A DNA stretch of 45,806 bases from contig CAZIMJ010000033.1 of assembly GCA_964540205.1 (NCBI GenBank), forward strand, positions 1 through 45,806. The letters run 5' to 3'. Numbering within the stretch: the first letter of the stretch is position 1; every line of letters starts with the position of its first letter. Position numbers and translations under genes: made by a program. Positions 40,550 to 45,806 of the stretch are shown in pieces. The DNA comes from WTAW01 sp964540205. Its GTDB lineage: Bacteria > Acidobacteriota > Aminicenantia > Aminicenantales > Aminicenantaceae. The notes under the pieces were generated by a model. That model saw only the letters and a list, made by a program, of their open reading frames with translations. It made no database searches and was not told where the DNA came from.

Positions 40550-40982
40550 AACTGCCTCCTTTGTTTAAGATCTCTGTAATCTCTGGATAGAGAGATTTGT
40601 TGTCGATCCTTTTAAAACGATGGGAAAGCCCGATCCCTGCAAGTACGACTCCGAGGGCAATGCCGATAAGGCTCGATCCCGAAGACGACAGGGGGAGGAC
40701 CGGGGAAAGAAGATAACCCAATCCCATTCCCGCAAGGATTGCGAAGAGCAAAACTCCAAAAAGCAGGATCAAAGCTTTGCTATAGTGGGACTCCGGGATA
40801 GCAATCAGGACAAAATCTCCTGTTTTGGCATGGAGCGGATTCTTCACAGAGAGAAGGCCTTGGGCGTTTTTTTGCCCGATACACAGGCTTCTGGCCGAAC
40901 ACCCCTTGCATACCTCAAGGCAGGCCACTTCCACCCGGGCGTAGTTGTCCTCTGTGGAGACGACAGTCCCCTTATCCTTCAT
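40542..40982 (-). CDS. rseC: RseC/MucC family membrane protein
   Basis: 146 residues from an ATG at 40982 (GAGG 6 bases upstream; the frame to 41018 is spurious). A Cys-rich N-terminal part (VACLEVCKGCSARSLC) is followed by two membrane helices (LILLFGVLLFAILAGMG, SLIGIALGVVLAGIGL). RseC-family proteins work with Rnf/Rsx in SoxR reduction in E. coli and accompany rnf genes in many bacteria. It overlaps the rnfB end by 11 bases. Confidence 0.88.
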   Translation of the reverse strand: MKDKGTVVSTEDNYARVEVACLEVCKGCSARSLCIGQKNAQGLLSVKNPLHAKTGDFVLIAIPESHYSKALILLFGVLLFAILAGMGLGYLLSPVLPLSSSGSSLIGIALGVVLAGIGLSHRFKRIDNKSLYPEITEILNKGGSYG

Positions 40983-41790
40983 CGCGGGCCTCTTCTTTGT
41001 TGATCCGGCCGATTGCACCGGTCGGACATTTTTCTATATCCGGTATTTTTTCCGGGTCGATCTTTCTAAAATCTGTAATGACTGCCAGGTTATTTTCCAT
41101 CACGATGGCATCAGGACATGCCCTGGCGCAAATGCCACATGCGATACATGCGGCTGTACACACTTTTCTGGCCATAGGGCCCCTATCCTCGGACCGGCAA
41201 AAAACAAGGACCTCTTGTGCTAAAGGGTGGAGCTCGAAAAGGTTCCGCGGACAGGCATCCACACACTTTCCGCAGGCGGTACACTTGTCTTCCCTTACCA
41301 CAGGGAGTCCATTGTCATCCATATAGAGAGCGTCAAACTGGCAGACCTTGACGCAGTCTCCGTAACCCAAACAGCCGTAGGAACACTGTTTGTTCCCGCC
41401 AACCAGATGGGAGGCATAACACGTCGGGATTCCTGAGTAGCGTCCTCTTGACTTGGCAGCTTCGGTCGTGCCTCGACAGTGAAGCCGGGCGACCATCTTG
41501 ATCATTTCTCCCGCGTCAACGCCCAGGGTCTCTGCCACTAAGGCGGCTGTTTCTTCTCCACCTACCGGACAACCCGTCACAGGCGCCTTGCCTCTAACGA
41601 CTGCCTCTGCGAATGCCCGGCATCCGGAAAAGCCACAGGCGCCACAATTGGCTTGAGGGAGGATCTCATTGACCGTCTCTATTTTCGGATCCTCTTCGAC
41701 TTTGAGCTTTTTGTATGCTAGCACCAATCCCGTGGAGAACAGGAATCCGAGTGCAGTCATGGTGAGGATCGGGACGAGGAGCTCGGTCAT
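40972..41790 (-). CDS. rnfB: Rnf electron transport complex subunit B
   Basis: 272 residues. N-terminal membrane helix, then a 4Fe-4S domain (LPQANCGACGFSGCRAFAEA, with a further Cys in VTGCPVGG). Ferredoxin-type clusters follow (QCSYGCLGYGDCVKVCQF, KCTACGKCVDACPRN, CTAACIACGICARACPDA). It accepts electrons from ferredoxin and passes them into the Rnf complex. ATGA overlap with rnfA. Confidence 0.96.
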   Translation of the reverse strand: MTELLVPILTMTALGFLFSTGLVLAYKKLKVEEDPKIETVNEILPQANCGACGFSGCRAFAEAVVRGKAPVTGCPVGGEETAALVAETLGVDAGEMIKMVARLHCRGTTEAAKSRGRYSGIPTCYASHLVGGNKQCSYGCLGYGDCVKVCQFDALYMDDNGLPVVREDKCTACGKCVDACPRNLFELHPLAQEVLVFCRSEDRGPMARKVCTAACIACGICARACPDAIVMENNLAVITDFRKIDPEKIPDIEKCPTGAIGRINKEEARDEG

Positions 41791-42362
41791 GTCAGCATTC
41801 CTATGAATCCGTTAAAAGCCAAGGCCATGATCCCGGCGACGATCAGGGCGATTCCCGCTCCTTTTAGGGGTTCAGGGACGTCGGACAGGTCCAGCTGCTC
41901 CCGGATTCCTGCCATCAGCACGATAGCCAGCGTGAATCCTAAACCTGACCCAAAGCCGAAGATCACGGTTTCTACAAAGCTGTATTCGTTTAATGCTGCG
42001 ATCAAGGCTAAGCCCATGATGGCACAGTTGGTGGTTATCAGAGGGAGATAAATGCCCAGAGCCTGATAGAGGGGAGGGCTGATCTTTCGTATGAACATCT
42101 CGACCAGCTGAACGAGCGATGCGATCACAAGGATGAAGGAGACGATCTGAAGATATCCCAGGTCGTACGGAATAAGGATCAAGTTATTGATCAACCAGGA
42201 CACAACAGCTGTGATGGACATGACAAAAGTGACGGCCAGGCCCATAGACAGAGCCGAATCAATTTTTTTGCTCACACCCAGGAATGGACAGATGCCGAGG
42301 AAGTAATACAGGACAAAATTCTGGACGAGCACGGCCGATATGAAGATTGCCATTAATTCCAC
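41787..42362 (-). CDS. rnfA: Rnf electron transport complex subunit A
   Basis: 191 residues from a GTG at 42362 with AGGAG 6 bases upstream, just after the rnfE stop. Six membrane helices and the RnfA/NqrE signature LVQNFVLYYFLGICPFLGVS, with ITTNCAIMGLAL later. With RnfE it forms the inverted pair that holds a membrane 2Fe-2S centre. The longer frame to 42461 is spurious. Confidence 0.96.
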   Translation of the reverse strand: MELMAIFISAVLVQNFVLYYFLGICPFLGVSKKIDSALSMGLAVTFVMSITAVVSWLINNLILIPYDLGYLQIVSFILVIASLVQLVEMFIRKISPPLYQALGIYLPLITTNCAIMGLALIAALNEYSFVETVIFGFGSGLGFTLAIVLMAGIREQLDLSDVPEPLKGAGIALIVAGIMALAFNGFIGMLT

Positions 42363-42364
42363 GG

Positions 42365-42973
42365 TTAGCTCCTCTTTGTCCTGCTCTCGATTGTCAGTGC
42401 GATCCCGAGAAGAATGCCCAAGGTGATGAAGCCGCCTGCGGGAAGGATCATGATGATCCATGGCTTAAACCAGGGACCCATGACCTGGTATCCCAGAAAC
42501 GTCCCCGCTCCCAGGATTTCCCTAATGGAGCTGAGAGCAAGAAGCGTCAGGATGAACCCAGTGCTCATGCCCAGGGCGTCGATCAACGACCGGCCGACAG
42601 AATTCCGCGAAGAAAAAGCTTCCTGACGGCCGAGGATGATGCAGTTGACCACGATCAGCGGGACATAGGGACCCAGAGCCTCCGAGATGGGATAGAAAAA
42701 AGCCTTCAAGAATTGGTCGGCGATGGTCACAAAACTGGCGATGACAACGATATATGTTGCAATGCGGACCTGCGCGGGGATAAGCTTTTTGATCGAGGAG
42801 ACCACGAGCGAGCTGAAGATCAGCACAAAGGTTGTGGCCAAGCCCATGGCCAGCCCTGTGATTACTGTTCCCGTGACGGCCAGAGTCGGACAAAGGCCGA
42901 GGATCTGCCGGAGAACGGGATTCTCATCCCAAAGCCCCTTGAGATACTCTGCCCGGATGGTTTTAGTTGCCAT
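42365..42973 (-). CDS. rnfE: Rnf electron transport complex subunit E
   Basis: 202 residues, six membrane helices, related to RnfA. Motifs: NPVLRQILGLCPTLAVTGT, and IVVNCIILGRQEAFSSRNSV. GAGGA lies 5 bases before the ATG. It overlaps rnfG by 11 bases. Confidence 0.96.
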   Translation of the reverse strand: MATKTIRAEYLKGLWDENPVLRQILGLCPTLAVTGTVITGLAMGLATTFVLIFSSLVVSSIKKLIPAQVRIATYIVVIASFVTIADQFLKAFFYPISEALGPYVPLIVVNCIILGRQEAFSSRNSVGRSLIDALGMSTGFILTLLALSSIREILGAGTFLGYQVMGPWFKPWIIMILPAGGFITLGILLGIALTIESRTKRS

Positions 42974-43568
42974 CGTGTTCCTCGTCTGTAATTTTTCCTT
43001 TTGCGATGAGCTCTCTCACCTTATCAAGAGAAAGGTTGACAATTTCCAGCACTTTTCTTGAGGATATCGTCGCGGCAGTGATGGAGTTGATCTCTGTAGC
43101 CAGAAGCTCTTCGGGCGTGTGAACCGATGGCTTTCGCAAGGAGAGCGGGCCGGTCGCATCCCTGTCTTCCCAAAACCGGAGGAAGGCATTCCAGTCCGTG
43201 ATCTTGGCGCCCAAGCCGGGAGTTTCTTTTTGGTCGATAATGGTCAGCCCTGTAATTTTTGTCAGCGTTTCATCCAGCCCAAACATTAGGGTGATCTTAT
43301 CCTGGAAGCCCACGCCTATTGCCTGGATAGCGAACCCTGCGAGATCTCCATCCTCTTCCAGCTCCCTGTAGATGACCAGGCCTTCCTCTTCGTACAATAC
43401 AGTGCTGATCTCGGCATCATCAACGACTTCCTTTATGGCTTCTTCGATCTCTGCCTGTATGTTGAGTGCGATCCGTTCCTTGGTCAGCTTCGCTACGCCA
43501 GCGAGAAATCCTCCCGAAATCAGCCCGACTGTGGTGAGAACGATGATCATTCTGGAGGAAAGGCTCAT
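42963..43568 (-). CDS. rnfG: Rnf electron transport complex subunit G (flavoprotein)
   Basis: 201 residues: an N-terminal membrane helix and a periplasmic FMN-binding domain (ETPGLGAKITDWNAFLRFWE). The covalent FMN site, usually DxxSGAT, reads NSITAAT: the acceptor Thr is kept, but Asp is Asn and Gly is Ala. It would be modified by the nearby ApbE. It overlaps rnfD (ATGA). Confidence 0.94.
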   Translation of the reverse strand: MSLSSRMIIVLTTVGLISGGFLAGVAKLTKERIALNIQAEIEEAIKEVVDDAEISTVLYEEEGLVIYRELEEDGDLAGFAIQAIGVGFQDKITLMFGLDETLTKITGLTIIDQKETPGLGAKITDWNAFLRFWEDRDATGPLSLRKPSVHTPEELLATEINSITAATISSRKVLEIVNLSLDKVRELIAKGKITDEEHDGN

Positions 43569-44551
43569 GGCGCTGTCCTGCTTTCTCCGAGAATACGAGG
43601 CCGGAAGTATCTATTCAGAAGAGGGACAAAGGTGTTCATGAAGAGGATGGAATACATCACTCCCTCTGGGAATCCGCCGAACAGACGGACGAGTCCCACC
43701 ATGAGACCGATCCCCAAGGCATATATCCAGGTCCCTCTGGGAGTGATCGGTGACGTCACCATGTCGGTGGCCATAAAAAAGGCACCAATCAGAAGGCCTC
43801 CCGCTAAGATATGGAACGAGGGAGGTGCGAATTTGTTCGGATTCAGGAGCCAAAATACTCCTGTAAAAACGCTCAAAGCCAGGATGATTCCGAGAGGGAT
43901 CCGCCAGTCGATCGTCTTTCTGGAGAGCAGAATAAATGCGCCGAGGAGGAGTGCAACTGCAGAGGTCTCTCCCAAACACCCGCCGGTGTTTCCCCAGATG
44001 AGGTCTTTGAGAGGGGCGAGTGTTCCCTGGGCGACGGCATCCTGGAATTTGAGGTTTCCCAGTGGAGTAGCAAAAGTCGCCGTATCCACATGCAGTGTGA
44101 CAGGAGAGATCCACGTGGTCATAGCTACGGGGAAGGCGGTTTGGAGAAACGCTCGACCAACAAGTGCCGGATTGAAGATATTGTATCCAAGACCTCCAAA
44201 AACCTGCTTGCCTATGGCGATAGCAACGACCGAACTGATGACAGCCAGGTCAAGGGAAAGGCCGGGAGGGAGCGTCATTGCCAGGAGTAGGGCTGTGATC
44301 ACAGCCGACCCATCCCACAGGGATTGGAAGGGTTTCTTCCTGATCCACAGGAAAATCGCTTCTGTCGCCATACAGGCCACAAGACAAGTGATGTAGAGAG
44401 CGACAGCCCTAAACCTGAAGAAGTACACAGAAGCAAGCGCTGCCGGCAGAAGTGCGACAATAACGGTGTACATGATTTTGGGGACAGAATCTTTGTCCTT
44501 GAAGTGGGGGGAGGAACGGATAATGTATTCGCTATTAGGCATCGCGGGCAC
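43565..44551 (-). CDS. rnfD: Rnf electron transport complex subunit D
   Basis: 328 residues with about nine membrane helices and the NqrB/RnfD core (GGLGYNIFNPALVGRAFL and FFMATDMVTSPITPRG). The covalent FMN site is VDTATFATPL, keeping Asp and Thr but with Phe where Gly is usual. It starts at a GTG overlapping the rnfC end (an ATG at 44542 is the alternative). Confidence 0.95.
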   Translation of the reverse strand: MPAMPNSEYIIRSSPHFKDKDSVPKIMYTVIVALLPAALASVYFFRFRAVALYITCLVACMATEAIFLWIRKKPFQSLWDGSAVITALLLAMTLPPGLSLDLAVISSVVAIAIGKQVFGGLGYNIFNPALVGRAFLQTAFPVAMTTWISPVTLHVDTATFATPLGNLKFQDAVAQGTLAPLKDLIWGNTGGCLGETSAVALLLGAFILLSRKTIDWRIPLGIILALSVFTGVFWLLNPNKFAPPSFHILAGGLLIGAFFMATDMVTSPITPRGTWIYALGIGLMVGLVRLFGGFPEGVMYSILFMNTFVPLLNRYFRPRILGESRTAP

Positions 44552-45806
44552 TTTTCTTCCGTTTCAATTCCATGATTTGACTTTTGCCCAAGCGGATCCA
44601 GTGGACCAAAGGGATCGCAGCGGGACAGATATACTGGCAGCTGCCGCATTCCACACAGTCCAGGATCCCCCAGTTCTCAGCGTCAGATAGAAATTCATAC
44701 TTGACATACTTCATGAGTTGGGTGGGGACAAGCTTCATCGGGCAGTGGTCCACACACCGAGAACAGCGGATGCAGCTGTGTTCCATTGGAGGCACGGCTG
44801 CAGTCCATGCTAATATGCCGGATGTTCCCTTCACGACCGGGACATCTGATGACCATTGAGAAAGTCCCATCATGGGGCCTCCCATGATCAGAACGTTTGT
44901 ATTGTCTTCGATCCCACCGCAGAAATCCAGAACATTCTGGAAGGGTGTTCCAATCCTGACCATAAGATTTTTTGGTTCGCGGACCCCATCTCCCGCGGCA
45001 GTAAGAACTCTTTCATAGAGAGGCTTGCCGGAACTCACCGCATCCCAGATGGCCTTTGCTGTTGCCACATTCTGGACCACAACACCGACATCAAAAGGAA
45101 GACCGCCGCGCGGCACTTCTCTCCCGAGGAGGGCATAAATGAGGTTTTTTTCCGCTCCCTGGGGATATTTTGTTTTCAACAAGACGATCTCTGCAGAGCC
45201 GTTATCCATCACTTCCAAAAATGCCCTCATGGCATCCATTTTGTTGTCTTCGATCCCGATAATCGTTCGTTTCGCACCTGTGGCTTTACGAACGAGCTCT
45301 GCACCTTTCAAGATATCTTCGGAATACTCCAGCATGACCCTGTAGTCAGCCGTAAGCACGGGCTCACACTCGCACCCGTTGATGATCACGGTGTCGATAG
45401 ACTTATCCTTAGGAGGGGTGAGTTTTACCGCTGTCGGGAAGGCGGCTCCGCCGAGGCCGACGATCCCGGCCTCTCTCACGACCTGACAGATCGTTTCTGG
45501 CTCCAGACTCAATGGGTCTGCAGATCCTTGGATCTCTGATGCCGGGCGATCTTCCCCGTCATTCGCAATGGTCACAGCAGGCACGGGCTTTCCCAATGGA
45601 TGATGGACACCGTCTACGGAAAGGACTTTTCCGGACACGCTGGCGTGGACGTTCGCTGAAAAAAGACCAGTGCTCTCCCCGATCTTTTGTCCGAGTTTTA
45701 CCTCCTCCCCTTTTTTCACCAATGGTTTTGCGGGACTCCCAAAATGCTGGAGGAGAGGAATGCTGACCTTTTCCGGGGGAGGCATAACCTCAATGGCCTT
45801 TGCTTC
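44535..45806 (-). CDS. rnfC: Rnf electron transport complex subunit C, 5' end outside the window
   Basis: 423 residues are visible; the frame is open to the window edge (EAKAIEVMPPPEKVSIPL), so the true start lies beyond 45806. It has an N-terminal barrel-sandwich part (GEEVKLGQKIGESTGLF), an NADH/FMN-binding domain with VGLGGAAFPTAVKLTPP and INGCECEPVLTADYR, and two ferredoxin-type clusters (CIRCSRCVDHCPMKLVP, CVECGSCQYICPAAIP). It is the NADH-facing subunit. It leads the order C-D-G-E-A-B. Confidence 0.96.
   Translation of the reverse strand, partial: EAKAIEVMPPPEKVSIPLLQHFGSPAKPLVKKGEEVKLGQKIGESTGLFSANVHASVSGKVLSVDGVHHPLGKPVPAVTIANDGEDRPASEIQGSADPLSLEPETICQVVREAGIVGLGGAAFPTAVKLTPPKDKSIDTVIINGCECEPVLTADYRVMLEYSEDILKGAELVRKATGAKRTIIGIEDNKMDAMRAFLEVMDNGSAEIVLLKTKYPQGAEKNLIYALLGREVPRGGLPFDVGVVVQNVATAKAIWDAVSSGKPLYERVLTAAGDGVREPKNLMVRIGTPFQNVLDFCGGIEDNTNVLIMGGPMMGLSQWSSDVPVVKGTSGILAWTAAVPPMEHSCIRCSRCVDHCPMKLVPTQLMKYVKYEFLSDAENWGILDCVECGSCQYICPAAIPLVHWIRLGKSQIMELKRKKSARDA

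Noticed and set aside
42347..42991. Open frame of 214 codons on the plus strand across rnfE and rnfA.
   Set aside because: Antisense shadow of two clear rnf genes; its product is low in hydrophobic order and has no family features.
43632..44396. Plus-strand frame of 254 codons opposite rnfD.
   Set aside because: Mirror of the rnfD coding sequence; composition follows the sense codons.

Overview
The window is chromosomal DNA from a diderm (Gram-negative) bacterium. It carries LPS heptose genes (an ADP-heptose transferase and a GmhB-type phosphatase), an Mla/MCE lipid-transport operon, several lipoproteins, a protein with a probable outer-membrane barrel, a LolB-like gene next to ispE, and a complete Rnf cluster. 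The VWFA-related acidobacterial-type N-terminus, the exported sugar oxidoreductase / TIM-barrel-DUF1080 genes and the Rnf cluster suggest the Acidobacteriota / candidate Aminicenantes (OP8) neighbourhood. That placement is inference only. TTG starts with good ribosome binding sites are common (gltS-like, ispF, nudix, lolB-like, pth, apbE). dnaA and dnaN lie at 32-34.5 kb, so the replication origin is probably here.

Layout. 0-6.2 kb: an ECF sigma factor with the start of a possible anti-sigma gene, rlmB, a GltS-like symporter, a ferritin-like protein, gltX, a frameshifted VWFA-related gene and a Nudix hydrolase. 6.3-8.9 kb: ispF-ispD-PIN/TRAM, bracketed by two small elements with inverted-repeat ends. 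8.9-20.8 kb: one long minus-strand gene train that probably starts at a near-consensus promoter at 20.87 kb. In transcription order it reads: hypothetical, lolB-like, ispE, tRNA-Gln, prs, rplY, pth, rpsF, rpsR, rplI, dnaB, mlaE, mlaF, mlaD, radA. Many neighbours overlap by 1-4 bases. 21-31.7 kb (mostly plus): a small membrane protein (minus), an exported Memo-AMMECR1 fusion, an FmdB-type zinc ribbon with no usable start codon, waaF, gmhB, spoT/rel, rpmB (minus), then a TPR lipoprotein, a second lipoprotein and a 987-residue metallopeptidase/propeller/barrel protein. 31.9-34.5 kb: dnaA, an AT-rich gap and dnaN. 34.5-45.8 kb: apbE (minus), a plus-strand block (DoxX, Tat-type Gfo/Idh/MocA oxidoreductase, membrane-anchored TIM barrel-DUF1080), then the minus-strand Rnf cluster rnfC(partial)-D-G-E-A-B-rseC-nusG_II.

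How the genes fit together. Rnf couples ferredoxin and NAD oxidoreduction to ion transport. RnfG and RnfD carry ApbE-type flavinylation sites, and apbE is the FMN transferase expected in the same operon. Here apbE is cut off from the rest of the cluster by the divergent sugar block. A 77-bp frameshifted remnant of a NusG_II gene 3' end still sits fused to the apbE start, matching the last 78 bp of the intact gene 4.3 kb away. This is the clearest genomic scar in the window: an operon split by a carbohydrate module. A copy of a ~195-bp dispersed repeat lies between the scar and the module.

Other points worth attention: long acidic tails on three neighbouring ribosomal proteins (bS6, bL9, bL25); a 9-base G tract touching the -35 box of the long operon's promoter; a tRNA whose 5' end lies inside ispE; exact DnaA boxes inside dnaN; and short elements with inverted-repeat ends. 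No CRISPR array, complete insertion sequence or rRNA was seen.
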